Shown: in pieces, positions 1-11,137 of the stretch
How positions within the stretch are numbered: the first letter of the stretch is position 1
Layout: every line of letters starts with the position of its first letter
The notes under the pieces: model-generated
Databases searched by the model: none
Told to the model about the DNA's origin: nothing
What the model saw: only the letters and a program-made list of their open reading frames with translations
Assembly: GCA_963664085.2 (NCBI GenBank)
Contig: CAXXLO010000002.1
Span: 1,116,001-1,180,000 of the forward strand
Length of the DNA stretch: 64,000 nt
Direction of reading: 5' to 3'
DNA from: Bin5 sp022821545
Lineage (GTDB): Bacteria > Chloroflexota > Anaerolineae > Caldilineales > Caldilineaceae
Program-made: the position numbers and the translations under genes

Positions 1-1952
1 TTGTCCGAAATCCAGGCGGCTCCCTCCATCGGCACGTTGTGGAGGCGATTGCTGATGATGACCGGCCGCGGCGTGAAACCGATGGTGCCGATCATCGGGA
101 TTTCGCTGGTGAAGTACTCATAGTACTCTGCGCCGAGTCTGTCGAACTCCTCGGTGCCGACGGCTGTCAGTTTGTACTGCGCAAAGATCTCACTCTGCCG
201 CTTTATCTCCTCCGGCGGCTCCTCACCCTCTTCGCCATTGGTCCGGAACCAGTCCTTCCACGTCCCGGTCCAGAATGAGGTCTGGTCGACGGCGTAGTTG
301 CTGCCCAGAGAGCGACCGAACAGCGCGTTTCTGTCCAGATGCCAGGTCGGAATCTGCAGATCATTGGTGGCTAACCGTTGCGAGAACAGTCCGCCCTGTT
401 CTCCCAGATTCTCGACAATGGCTTCAAGCCCGACCTCTGCCCAGTCATCCCGGACCAGTTCGGCCATGGCAATCTTGGGGCCTTCCGATACGCCGACGTG
501 GATGAGCATGCTCAGCCGGCCTTCGCCGTCAGGCCGCAGCCGGTATCCCTCGCTGTCCCGCTCGGTCAGGCCGACCGAATCGAGAAGCGCATTGGCCCGC
601 TCCGGGTCGTACTCGGCGTGGGTCGTGGCCCACTCCTCCTTGAAAAAGCTCAGGCCCGGATTGACGGTGGCCGGGAACGGCCTGCCCAACCCGAAGAAGA
701 GCGTGTCGTTCATGCTCTCGCGGTCGATGCTGATCGACAGGGCAATGCGGAAGTCCCTGTTGTTGAACAGCTCCTTCAGAACCGGGTCCTTGACCGTGCG
801 ATTGGGCATCAGGCCCAGCTCGGCGGAGAAGAGATTCTGCGCGAATTCGACGCGATAACCTCCCTGCTCGGCGCCTTGCCGGAAGACAGACATATCCTTC
901 ATGTCGATATAGTAGGTCTCGAAGTCAAACTCGCCGGCGCTGGCCTTGAGCGTCTGCACCTCCTTGTCGCCCGTGATCACGGCTTCGATGCGATCAATGT
1001 AGGGCAGCTGGTTGCCGGCGGTGTCCACCTGGTGGAAGTAGGGATTGCGCACGACGATGGCGCGATCGCTGGTGATCTGCTCGGTCGTCCACGCCCAGAG
1101 GGTGGGACCATCGATCCGGAAGTTGTTCCGCGGCCGGTTGTGGAAGTTGAAAGCCTGCATCCACGTCTCAAAGCCCTCCTCCTCGGCCAGCTTCTGCGCA
1201 TCCTCATTGTAGTCGATGTGCCACTTCTTCAGCCAGTGCTTGGGCATGATGACGTTGTTGTCCGTAGCCACGCCCGTGCGGCCCAGGTAGTTCATGATGA
1301 TCGGGTAGGGCACACTGAAGCTGATCTCAACCACCGTGTCGCTGACCTTGGTGAAGACTGCCGGCTCGCCTCCGGCGCGCCAGATCGACCTCGGCCCGGC
1401 GGGCGAAAGATCCTCGTTCAGCGCAACGTCTTCCCACGCGAACATGATGTCGTCCGTCGTGAACGGCTCGCCGTCCGACCACTTATGACCCTCGCGCAGC
1501 ACGATGGTCAGCGTCTTGAAGTCATCGGAGAAGTAGTAGTCCTTGGCGATGTCCAGGAAGACCTGCGTGTTGGAGAAATCATATCGGAAGAGCCCGTTCA
1601 TGCGCAGGGTGGCGAAGCTCCACAGATTGATTGGGTTGACCTCTCCGAAGCGCAGCGTGCCCCCGTACGTGCCGACCCGGTCCACCGGCTCAATCACCTG
1701 CGGCTCTGCCGGAAGCCGCTCTTCCACCGGCGGCAGCGTCCCGTTGGCCACCATCTCGGCCAGCATGGGGGCCTCGCTATAGGCCGAAGCTGTCTCCGCC
1801 TCCGTACTCTCGGCCTCGGCCGCCGTTTCCGGCTCGGCTGCCTCGACGGCTGCTTCTTCCGCTGCCGGCGCTGCACCGCCGCAGGCCGCGATCATGGGAA
1901 GAAGCAGGACAAAGATGGCCGCAAGTGCCCAAATACGCAGTTGTGGTTTCAC
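1..1952 (-). CDS. ABC transporter substrate-binding lipoprotein, family 5 (partial, C-terminus off the window)
   Basis: Extracellular solute-binding protein of the peptide/nickel (family 5, DppA/OppA-like) class; it would capture an oligopeptide or similar solute outside the membrane for an ABC importer whose permeases lie beyond the left edge. The start is a GTG preceded by GGAGAG. The protein opens with a short basic stretch, a hydrophobic signal segment and a lipobox ending in Ala-Cys (residues 16-19), then an Ala/Glu-rich linker of about 45 residues, then the mature domain with a typical 'YGGTLRFGEVNPINLWSFA' start. The frame stays open for 650 codons to base 1. Family members are usually 550-700 aa, so little is missing. 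Transcribed away from the Mo-hydroxylase locus; substrate unknown. Confidence 0.85.
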   Translation of the reverse strand, partial: MKPQLRIWALAAIFVLLLPMIAACGGAAPAAEEAAVEAAEPETAAEAESTEAETASAYSEAPMLAEMVANGTLPPVEERLPAEPQVIEPVDRVGTYGGTLRFGEVNPINLWSFATLRMNGLFRYDFSNTQVFLDIAKDYYFSDDFKTLTIVLREGHKWSDGEPFTTDDIMFAWEDVALNEDLSPAGPRSIWRAGGEPAVFTKVSDTVVEISFSVPYPIIMNYLGRTGVATDNNVIMPKHWLKKWHIDYNEDAQKLAEEEGFETWMQAFNFHNRPRNNFRIDGPTLWAWTTEQITSDRAIVVRNPYFHQVDTAGNQLPYIDRIEAVITGDKEVQTLKASAGEFDFETYYIDMKDMSVFRQGAEQGGYRVEFAQNLFSAELGLMPNRTVKDPVLKELFNNRDFRIALSISIDRESMNDTLFFGLGRPFPATVNPGLSFFKEEWATTHAEYDPERANALLDSVGLTERDSEGYRLRPDGEGRLSMLIHVGVSEGPKIAMAELVRDDWAEVGLEAIVENLGEQGGLFSQRLATNDLQIPTWHLDRNALFGRSLGSNYAVDQTSFWTGTWKDWFRTNGEEGEEPPEEIKRQSEIFAQYKLTAVGTEEFDRLGAEYYEYFTSEIPMIGTIGFTPRPVIISNRLHNVPMEGAAWISD

Positions 1953-2043
1953 TTTTACTCTCCTTTGGGGTGGTAAACACGGAACCAGACCTGCCCGAAG
2001 TTAAAACATATATTATCGTAATTTTTTCTCTCCGCATTGTCAA

Positions 2044-2071
2044 GGAGATAAAATTTTCCGGGATTATCTCC
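2044..2071. promoter_or_regulatory. Inverted repeat in the divergent intergenic region
   Basis: Perfect 8-bp arms GGAGATAA (2044-2051) and TTATCTCC (2064-2071) are separated by 12 bases. The arm centres are 20 bp apart, two helical turns, which suits a dimeric regulator. It sits between the divergent solute-binding protein gene and the FAD-subunit gene, in AT-rich DNA. A TATACT hexamer at 2130-2135 could be a -10 element for the rightward genes, but no good -35 accompanies it. The regulatory role is inference. Confidence 0.3.
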
Positions 2072-2174
2072 AATCTCTCCTCTCTCCTCGCCCTTGCCCT
2101 TGCCTTTTCCGGAAGGGAACCCCCTGTGCTATACTTCGTCTAATTTTTTTCAGTCATTGCCCAGGATCTGCACA

Positions 2175-3098
2175 ATGTCCCGGTGGCAAGCCTACCACAC
2201 ACCTGCAACCGTTTCTGAGGCGCTCTCGCTCCTGCACCAGCACAAAGAAAAAGCCCGCATTATCGCCGGCGGCACCGACCTGATCCTTGATATGGAGGCA
2301 GAATACACCGCCGCGCCCGAAGTTCTGGTGGATGTGACCAGGATCGGCGGCATCGATCGCATCGCGCAGGAGGACGGATGGATCGTTCTGGGCGCCGGAA
2401 CGACCCATACACAGATTGAAAGCAGCCCCCTCCTGCGGGCTCAGGCCAGATGCCTGACCGAAAGTTGCGGCGTCATCGGAGGGCCGCAGGTACGCAATGT
2501 GGCGACGCTGGGCGGGAATGTAGCCCACGCGCTGCCGGCCGCCGACGGAACCATCGGCCTGCTGGCGCTGGAGGCGGAAGTCGAGGTCGCCGCGCACAGC
2601 GCCCGAGGCGCCCTCCATTCGTGGCAGCCGCTTCTCTCCATCTTTGCCGGACCCGGCCGCAACCGCCTGGACCCAGATCAGATGCTGCACGCGTTCCGCT
2701 TTCGACCGACCGGCGCGCGGGCGGGCAACGCCTTCGACCGCATCATGCGGCCCCAGGGCGTGGCGCTGCCCGTACTGGGCATCGCCGCCAGAGTCCGATT
2801 GGATGAAACTCTGCGCCGGGTCGAAGACGCTGTCATTGCGATTGGGCCTGCCGGCCCGACCCCCTTTCGCGCCACCCGCGCGGAAGAGGTTTTAACGACA
2901 GCCAGGACTTTTGACGACGACGCCGTGGAACACGCAATTGCCGCGGCCCAAACCCAGGCCAGTTTGCGGACCAGCAAGTACCGTTCGTCCCAGGAGTATC
3001 GCCGCGAAATGATAGGCGTGCTGCTGAGGAGAGTGCTGCATACGGCTGTGGAGCGGGCGCGCATGAATGACGCGCCGCCAGAGCCGGAGGACGCTTAG
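2175..3098 (+). CDS. FAD-binding subunit of a xanthine dehydrogenase-family Mo hydroxylase (CoxM/CutM type)
   Basis: 307-aa medium subunit that carries FAD and passes electrons from the 2Fe-2S centres of the hydroxylase to an acceptor. The N-terminal half has the FAD_binding_5 signatures: 'ARIIAGGTDLILDME' near residue 35 and 'ATLGGNVAHALPAADG' near residue 110. The C-terminal CO_dehydrogenase_FAD-type domain ends in the usual 'SSQEYRREMIGVLLRRVL'. The chosen ATG has an AGGA eight bases upstream; the frame is open further upstream but without a ribosome site. The partner 2Fe-2S/Mo subunit lies about 1 kb downstream on the same strand, with one ATPase gene between. Confidence 0.9.
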   Translation: MSRWQAYHTPATVSEALSLLHQHKEKARIIAGGTDLILDMEAEYTAAPEVLVDVTRIGGIDRIAQEDGWIVLGAGTTHTQIESSPLLRAQARCLTESCGVIGGPQVRNVATLGGNVAHALPAADGTIGLLALEAEVEVAAHSARGALHSWQPLLSIFAGPGRNRLDPDQMLHAFRFRPTGARAGNAFDRIMRPQGVALPVLGIAARVRLDETLRRVEDAVIAIGPAGPTPFRATRAEEVLTTARTFDDDAVEHAIAAAQTQASLRTSKYRSSQEYRREMIGVLLRRVLHTAVERARMNDAPPEPEDA

Positions 3099-3175
3099 CC
3101 AGGGCAATGGTCGAGCGTTTGGCCGCTATCGTTGCTTACATTTGCTTGTTGCAGTAGGGCGGGAGCGCGTGGGCT

Positions 3176-3979
3176 ATGATCCACCTCACCTCGATTGAGA
3201 AAGGCCCCTCTTTCCCCCAGGAAGGGACATTCCCATACAATGTTCCGGTCATCGCCCGGCTGGAAAAGATCCGTTTCGAGAGTTCGGTGACCTTTCTCGT
3301 GGGCGAAAACGGCAGCGGCAAGTCCACATTCCTGGAAGCCCTGGCCACCGCTGTGCGCCTGCCGACCGTTGGCGCAGAGGAGGCCGGCCGCGACCCTTCT
3401 CTGGCCGCGGTGCGGCAGCTGTCCGGACACCTGCGCCTGGCCTGGACCAAACGGACGGGACGGGGATTCTACCTCCGCGCCGAGGACTTCTTCGGCTTTG
3501 CCAAACGCATCGCCCAAATGCAGGCGGAGTTGCAGACCGAGATGGACAATGTAGACGCGGAGTACGAGGGCCGCTCCGACTTCGCCAAAGGCCTGGCCAA
3601 AATGGCATACTCCGGCCAGCTGGCCGCCATTGAGGAGAGCTACGGGGACGGGCTTGACGCCCGCTCCCACGGAGAGGCGTTCCTGGCCCTGTTTCAGGCC
3701 CGCTTCGTGCCCAATGGCCTCTATCTGCTGGATGAACCGGAGGCGCCCCTCTCGCCCCTTCGCCAGGTGGGTCTGCTTGCCCTGCTGAAGGAGATGGTCG
3801 CCCGCGACGCCCAGTTTATCATCGCCACCCACTCGCCTATCCTGATGGCCTATCCCGGCGCCACCCTCCTGAACTTCGACCAGTCACCCCCCCAACCCGT
3901 GCCCTGGGAATCATTGGAGCACGTGAGCGTCACGCGAGGCTTTTTGAACGATCCACAGCTCTATCTCAACCATCTGTGA
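3176..3979 (+). CDS. AAA/ABC-type predicted ATPase
   Basis: 267-aa soluble ATPase of the ABC/SMC-like AAA class (YbjD/AAA_21-like), not a transporter component. It shows Walker A GENGSGKST at residues 43-51, a Walker B/D-loop region 'LYLLDEPEAPLSP' near residue 180 and a switch histidine in 'FIIATHSPILMAYPGA'. No membrane segment or nuclease/Toprim domain is visible. It is inserted between the FAD and Fe-S/Mo subunit genes of the hydroxylase, on the same strand, 77 bp after the former. Relatives of this size are mostly uncharacterised. A role in hydroxylase assembly is possible only by context; it could equally be an independent insertion. Confidence 0.8.
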   Translation: MIHLTSIEKGPSFPQEGTFPYNVPVIARLEKIRFESSVTFLVGENGSGKSTFLEALATAVRLPTVGAEEAGRDPSLAAVRQLSGHLRLAWTKRTGRGFYLRAEDFFGFAKRIAQMQAELQTEMDNVDAEYEGRSDFAKGLAKMAYSGQLAAIEESYGDGLDARSHGEAFLALFQARFVPNGLYLLDEPEAPLSPLRQVGLLALLKEMVARDAQFIIATHSPILMAYPGATLLNFDQSPPQPVPWESLEHVSVTRGFLNDPQLYLNHL

Positions 3980-4064
3980 CTTCAGTCCGCTGTGGCCGGC
4001 GGACTGCGGCCCCGAGAGCGTCCCGCCGCGAATGACCGATGTTCACGCCCACAGGAGCACGTAC

Positions 4065-7082
<3,018 letters not shown>

Positions 7083-7104
7083 CGGCCGGCAACCACCGTT
7101 TTCC

Positions 7105-8580
7105 ATGCAACTCCATCATGCTCTGCGCTTGGCGCCCGATGAACTCTCAGTCGTCACGCTGGTCGGCGCCGGCGGCAAGACGAGCGCGCTCTTCCGGCTG
7201 GCGGACGAGGCCGTTGCCGCCGGCCGCCGCGTCGTCACCACCACGACCACCCACATTTTCGCCGCCCAGGCGGAGCAGGCGCCGGTCCGTCTTGAAGTTG
7301 AGCCGGACGCGGCTGACCCCATCGACTGGGCGGCGCTGGAAGCACAGCTGGCGCGGCGCGGGCACTGCCTGATCTGGTCGCCGCCCCGTGTCCGGTCCGC
7401 CGGGGCCGGCGGCGTACCGGCAGGCCCCCCTCTTACAGGTTCCAAACGCCAGGGTCTGCCCCCGCAAATTGTGGATGCGCTGGCCGCGCGGGCCGGTGAT
7501 CTCGGCATCAGCCTGATCGCGATCGAAGGCGACGGCAGCCGTCGCCGCCCGGTCAAGGCGCCCGCGCCGCATGAGCCGGTCATCCCTTCCTGCACCACCC
7601 ACCTGGTCCCGGTCGCCGGTCTCGACGGGCTGGGGCTTCCCCTCGACGGACCTTACGTGCATCGGCCCGAACAGGTGCGCGCCCTTCTGCAAGAAGAGGA
7701 CCCGTCAACGCGCCTGACGCCGCGCATGCTCGGCCGCCTTCTGGTTGAACCCTACGAACGCGGAGCGCGGAGTGGGGAGAGAGGCGAGAGAACGCCTCTC
7801 AGCAGCGCGTCCCGCCCTCCGGGCGCGAGCCTGGCGCCGCTGCTGAACAAGGCGGACAGCGCCCCCAGGCTGGCGGCCGCCCGGCTGATCGCGCAGCGGT
7901 TGGCGCAGCAGAATCAGCCGGCCCTCATCGGCGCGGTGGGGGCTGAGAGCCGGACGCCCGTTCGCGAACGCTGGGGCCCGGCCGCGGCAGTTGTGCTGGC
8001 CGCGGGAGAGAGCCGCCGGATGGGGCAGCCGAAACAGCTGCTGCGCTGGCAGGGCGAGCCGCTGGTGACGCGTGCCGCCCGTATCGCGCTCGACAGCGGC
8101 GCGTCCGAAACGATCGTGGTTACCGGCGCCGTCGCTGAGCAGGTGGAGGCCGCGCTGGCCCCCTTGCGCGCGGCGGGGCGCGGACGTCTGCGCGTCGTTT
8201 TCAACCCTGCGTGGCAGGACGGGCAGGCGGGCTCGGTGCGCGCCGCGGTTGACGCGCTGCCGCCTGCATGTGAGGCCGTCCTGTTTCTGCCCGTGGACCA
8301 GCCCCGTCTGCCTGCGGCGCTCCTGCGGCGGCTGTGGCAGACATGGCGCGGCGGCAGCGATCTGGCGGCTGTCACTGTGGATGGGACGGTACGCGGCGCG
8401 CCTGCGCTCTTTGACCGTCGTTATTTCGGCCTCTTGCAGGGAGTTCAGGGCGATCGCGGCGGCGGCGCGCTCCTGCGGCAACATGCAGCGCATGTCACGG
8501 CGATCAAGGCGCCGGGCGAATGGCTGGCCGATGTGGACACGCCGGAGGACTGGCAGACTGCTGTCAACGCGCAGTCCTGA
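7105..8580 (+). CDS. YqeC-like domain fused to MocA-type molybdenum cofactor cytidylyltransferase
   Basis: 491-aa fusion of two cofactor-maturation domains. Residues 1-270 are YqeC-like, with a P-loop-like 'VTLVGAGGKTSALFRLADE' and 'VVTTTTTHIF'; this family accompanies selenium-dependent Mo hydroxylases. Residues 290-490 are a MobA/MocA nucleotidyltransferase with 'VVLAAGESRRMGQPKQLL', which adds CMP (or GMP) to molybdopterin. It lies 22 bp after the hydroxylase large subunit, so it almost certainly serves that enzyme. A GA-rich/CT-rich stretch at 7759-7805 has been taken into the reading frame between the two domains. The separate C-terminal domain of YqeC-like proteins and the start of the transferase are both intact. 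Confidence 0.88.
   Translation: MQLHHALRLAPDELSVVTLVGAGGKTSALFRLADEAVAAGRRVVTTTTTHIFAAQAEQAPVRLEVEPDAADPIDWAALEAQLARRGHCLIWSPPRVRSAGAGGVPAGPPLTGSKRQGLPPQIVDALAARAGDLGISLIAIEGDGSRRRPVKAPAPHEPVIPSCTTHLVPVAGLDGLGLPLDGPYVHRPEQVRALLQEEDPSTRLTPRMLGRLLVEPYERGARSGERGERTPLSSASRPPGASLAPLLNKADSAPRLAAARLIAQRLAQQNQPALIGAVGAESRTPVRERWGPAAAVVLAAGESRRMGQPKQLLRWQGEPLVTRAARIALDSGASETIVVTGAVAEQVEAALAPLRAAGRGRLRVVFNPAWQDGQAGSVRAAVDALPPACEAVLFLPVDQPRLPAALLRRLWQTWRGGSDLAAVTVDGTVRGAPALFDRRYFGLLQGVQGDRGGGALLRQHAAHVTAIKAPGEWLADVDTPEDWQTAVNAQS
7759..7805 (+). repeat. Purine/pyrimidine inverted-repeat element inside a coding region (candidate copy)
   Basis: A purine-rich run leads into GAGAGGC (7779-7785), an 8-base loop GAGAGAAC and GCCTCTC (7794-7800). 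It is translated in frame inside the YqeC-MocA fusion. The loop word and the purine-then-pyrimidine layout match the copies at 16781, 17154 and 47071. Membership of one family is inference from these short matches. Confidence 0.4.
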
Positions 8581-8607
8581 ACTTCATCCCTAATCGGAGA
8601 CAGTGCC

Positions 8608-9267
8608 ATGACGAACTATGAGGAAGTAAGGGAAGAACTCTTTGCCGCCGTCCAAATGGCCTTGGACGAGGGGTTGCTTCGGATCTCGGAAGGCAACTTA
8701 AGCCTGCGAACCCCGGATGGTCATGTTGCGATCACCCCCAGCGGCATTAAGTATAAGCAGTTGAAACCGGAAGAAATAGCCATCGTCGACCTCGACGGCA
8801 GACACATCGACGGCCCCTGCAAAGCATCGTCTGAAACGCCCATGCACACGGCGATAATGCGTAATTTGCCCGAAGTAGGAGCGATCTGCCATACACATTC
8901 GCCTTTTGCCATGACCTTTGCCGCAGCAGGAAAGGATATTGCGTTGATCAATCTGGAGGCAATGGGGTGCGGCGCGCCCATCCCGGTGGCGCCTTGGGCC
9001 ACCCCCGGCAGCGCGGCCGGCGGCGAGGTGACAGTTACTCTTTTCAAGCAGCGCCCCGACTTGAAAGCCGTGCTGCTGCGGAACCACGGCGTGGTCGCAA
9101 TCGGTGAGAACGCTGAAGATTCATTCGATAAAGCCTTCAAAGCCGAAGTTGCCGCGCAGATCTACTACCAGGCGCTGCAGATCGGTGAACCGATCATAAT
9201 TTCGCGGCAGCAGCTGCAACAGACAATCGACACCTATGCAAACTTCACCAGGAAAGAACGGACCTGA
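8608..9267 (+). CDS. Class II aldolase/adducin-family protein (FucA/AraD-like)
   Basis: 219-aa zinc-dependent class II aldolase or epimerase. The metal ligands are visible as 'CHTHSPFAMTFA' near residue 95 and 'LLRNHGVVAIG' near residue 155, with the usual N-terminal 'GLLRISEGNLSLR' and 'ITPSGIKY' phosphate-binding loop. GGAG lies eight bases before the ATG, 27 bp after the YqeC-MocA gene, so it may share that transcript. Family activities include L-fuculose-1-phosphate aldolase, ribulose-5-phosphate epimerase and ketone-forming decarboxylation in thiamin or purine salvage. The specific substrate is unknown. Confidence 0.88.
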   Translation: MTNYEEVREELFAAVQMALDEGLLRISEGNLSLRTPDGHVAITPSGIKYKQLKPEEIAIVDLDGRHIDGPCKASSETPMHTAIMRNLPEVGAICHTHSPFAMTFAAAGKDIALINLEAMGCGAPIPVAPWATPGSAAGGEVTVTLFKQRPDLKAVLLRNHGVVAIGENAEDSFDKAFKAEVAAQIYYQALQIGEPIIISRQQLQQTIDTYANFTRKERT

Positions 9268-9305
9268 TCCAGTCCGATGCTATTGTCTTCCCCTACTGTC
9301 TTCCC

Positions 9306-9785
9306 CTATTGATCGCTGGTTTTCGACGCTTCGTCGGCGCGCCACGCTTCGCTGATCAGCCGGAAAATGTCGGTCTCGGTGACGATGCCGATGGGCAGGA
9401 GTTTCCCGCCGCCGCCGTCTGCCGTCTGCACCACCGGTATGCCGCCGATCTTGGTCTCCATCATCTTCTCTACCAGCTGCCCGATCGATGCTTCCGGCCC
9501 GACCGCTACGACGTCGGCGGTCATGACATCCCTCACGGTCAGCCACTCCTTATCGATGTCCGGATCGTAGCGGCTGGCGACGCTTTCGGCCGTTTCCGCC
9601 TCCAGCACGTCGGCGTCGGTGACGATCCCGCACATGTAGCCGTCCTGATCGGCCACAATGATGCGGCGCACATTGTTTCCTTCCATCAGCCCCGCGGCAT
9701 CGACCGCCAGCTTATCCGGATCGATCGTGATCACCGGCGCGCTCATGATTTCGCTTACCAGAATGCGGTGCATTGGTGGCTCCAT
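9306..9785 (-). CDS. CBS-domain protein (two CBS motifs)
   Basis: 159-aa protein built of a tandem CBS pair, each beginning with the 'IMSAPVITIDPDKLAVDAA' / 'VMTADVVAVGPEASIGQLV' pattern and ending in 'GIVTDADVLE' / 'GIVTETDIFRLI'. Such Bateman modules bind adenosyl nucleotides and act as regulators, here with no fused effector. It sits just downstream of a second CBS protein on the same strand, so the two may be co-transcribed and could form a heteromer. A second in-frame Met four codons in is an equally good start. Confidence 0.88.
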   Translation of the reverse strand: MEPPMHRILVSEIMSAPVITIDPDKLAVDAAGLMEGNNVRRIIVADQDGYMCGIVTDADVLEAETAESVASRYDPDIDKEWLTVRDVMTADVVAVGPEASIGQLVEKMMETKIGGIPVVQTADGGGGKLLPIGIVTETDIFRLISEAWRADEASKTSDQ

Positions 9786-9827
9786 TGTGCGAGAACCGGC
9801 AGTGCCGGCCGCGAACCAAACGCCTCT

Positions 9828-10271
9828 CTAGGAGGAGTGCTCGACGACGAACCGCAAAACGTCCGTCGTTGTGAAGATGCCGACGACCTTGCGTTCCACG
9901 ACCACGGGCAGCCCGCCGATCCTGTAATCCAGCATCAGGCGGCAGGCGATATGAATCGAACTGTCCGGCGCAACGGTCACCGGGTCGGCGGTCATTGCGT
10001 CGCTGACAGGCAGCTTCGCCCAAAAATAGTTGATCTCGAACAGGCTCAGCGTGGTGACACTGGACGGGGCCGCCTGGCGCAGATCACCGAAACTGACGAT
10101 GCCGGTCAGATGACCGTTGTCATCCACGACCGGCAGCCGGCGGCAGCGATGCTCCGCCATGAGGTCCCGGGCGTCCGCCAGGGAATCCTCTTTATGGCAG
10201 GTATGCGGATTTTGCGTCATCCAGTGCTTCACCTGGCTGCTTATTGGACCCCATCGGCGCCTCCACACCAT
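9828..10271 (-). CDS. CBS-domain protein (two CBS motifs)
   Basis: 147-aa tandem CBS protein: 'HWMTQNPHTCHKEDSLADA' then 'GIVSFGDLRQ', and 'DAMTADPVTVAPDSSIHIA' then 'GIFTTTDVLRFVVEH'. The frame is open upstream as far as 10394, but that stretch is Arg/Pro-rich and overlaps the end of tsaE. The Met at 10271 leaves a clean 10-bp gap after the tsaE stop and matches the domain boundary. It forms a probable operon tsaE - CBS - CBS. A ligand such as AMP/ATP is expected from the family but not demonstrated. Confidence 0.85.
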   Translation of the reverse strand: MVWRRRWGPISSQVKHWMTQNPHTCHKEDSLADARDLMAEHRCRRLPVVDDNGHLTGIVSFGDLRQAAPSSVTTLSLFEINYFWAKLPVSDAMTADPVTVAPDSSIHIACRLMLDYRIGGLPVVVERKVVGIFTTTDVLRFVVEHSS

Positions 10272-10281
10272 AAATTCGCGT

Positions 10282-10773
10282 TCAGCGGCTGAACTCTCGC
10301 TGGACGGGGGCCGCCTCGGTCTGCAGCGCCGACAGCAGGGCCCGGCTGTGGGGGCCGGTCGCACGAAAACACAGTCTCCTTTCGGAACCGTCATCTGCGC
10401 TGCTGTCGAAAAAGACCGTCAGCCGGTCGGCCGGCAGCAGCTCGCCAACGCGGTCTGCCCATTCGATAACGACGACGTGGCGTATGGCGGCAGGGTCCGG
10501 CGAGCGCGCCCGGTCGTCGAACGGCTCCTCTTCGACGGCATCAAGAATTTCATCCAGGCCCAACCCGTATATCTCGCCGGCAAGGGTCTCTCCATCGGCC
10601 GCCAGCCGGTAGCTGTCCACGTGAAACAGGCGCACGTCTCCCGTCGAAGACATATATTCGTTGATCAGGGTAAATGTAGGGCTGGTGATGCGCGCCTGCA
10701 CGCCCAACCCCCTGGCCAGGCCCTGCGCAAAAGTCGTCTTGCCTGCGCCCAGTTCGCCCACAAGACCGACCAC
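10282..10773 (-). CDS. tsaE: TsaE, tRNA threonylcarbamoyladenosine biosynthesis ATPase (N-terminus in another frame)
   Basis: P-loop ATPase that supports t6A37 modification of ANN-decoding tRNAs together with TsaD/TsaB. It shows Walker A 'GELGAGKTTFAQGLARGLG', 'ITSPTFTLINEY', 'HVDSYRL' and 'VVIEWADRVGELLP', all in family order. The open frame begins at a GTG only four residues before Walker A. TsaE normally has another 25-35 residues, and these are encoded just upstream in a different frame (10774-10910). Read across the shift the product would be about 210 aa. The gene is therefore frameshifted, either genuinely or by a base-call/assembly error; tsaE is usually essential, which favours an error. 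Confidence 0.85.
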   Translation of the reverse strand: MVGLVGELGAGKTTFAQGLARGLGVQARITSPTFTLINEYMSSTGDVRLFHVDSYRLAADGETLAGEIYGLGLDEILDAVEEEPFDDRARSPDPAAIRHVVVIEWADRVGELLPADRLTVFFDSSADDGSERRLCFRATGPHSRALLSALQTEAAPVQREFSR

Positions 10774-10910
10774 GGCGCCAGTGAGCGTCGCGGCCGCTCA
10801 CCGCTGTCTGGCGGCTGCGGACGGCAGATCGTCCGCCCCAGCAGTTCGCCGAGATTATGCGTTTCCAGTGGAGAAGAGGATAGGATCGGGAAGCGGAAGT
10901 GATCGTTCAC
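10774..10910 (-). pseudogene. tsaE: N-terminal segment of tsaE in a shifted frame
   Basis: From a GTG at 10910 this frame reads 'VNDHFRFPILSSS', then 'LETHNLGELLGRTI', the conserved TsaE N-terminal helix, before running out of family similarity near 10800. The ATPase part continues in the neighbouring frame. The TsaE frame itself has a stop about 20 codons before Walker A, so no single frame covers the whole protein. A one-base indel in the GC-rich stretch 10790-10830 would join the two parts. Confidence 0.6.
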
Positions 10911-11137
10911 CCAATTGATCTCTGACAAGTCCGCCGCCCGTCGCGGGACTGGGATGTCCGGCGGCCCGAAGTTGAGAGGCGCATCGGAGTCGATACCCTC
11001 ACCCTTGCGATTGTACCCCCCGCCTTGCCGTAAAGCCAAATGCAGGAAATATCGCGTACCTGTTACAATAGTAATGAGAAGCTTTTGGAAAGCGCTCGCA
11101 TTCGAACATAAAAGATCACTCACCAGCCTCTGTAGTC

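Noticed and set aside
378..1976. Long rightward open frame (about 530 codons)
   Set aside because: It is the antisense of the solute-binding protein gene, with Arg/Leu/Val/His-skewed composition and no domain; the opposite strand has a lipobox signal peptide and family motifs.
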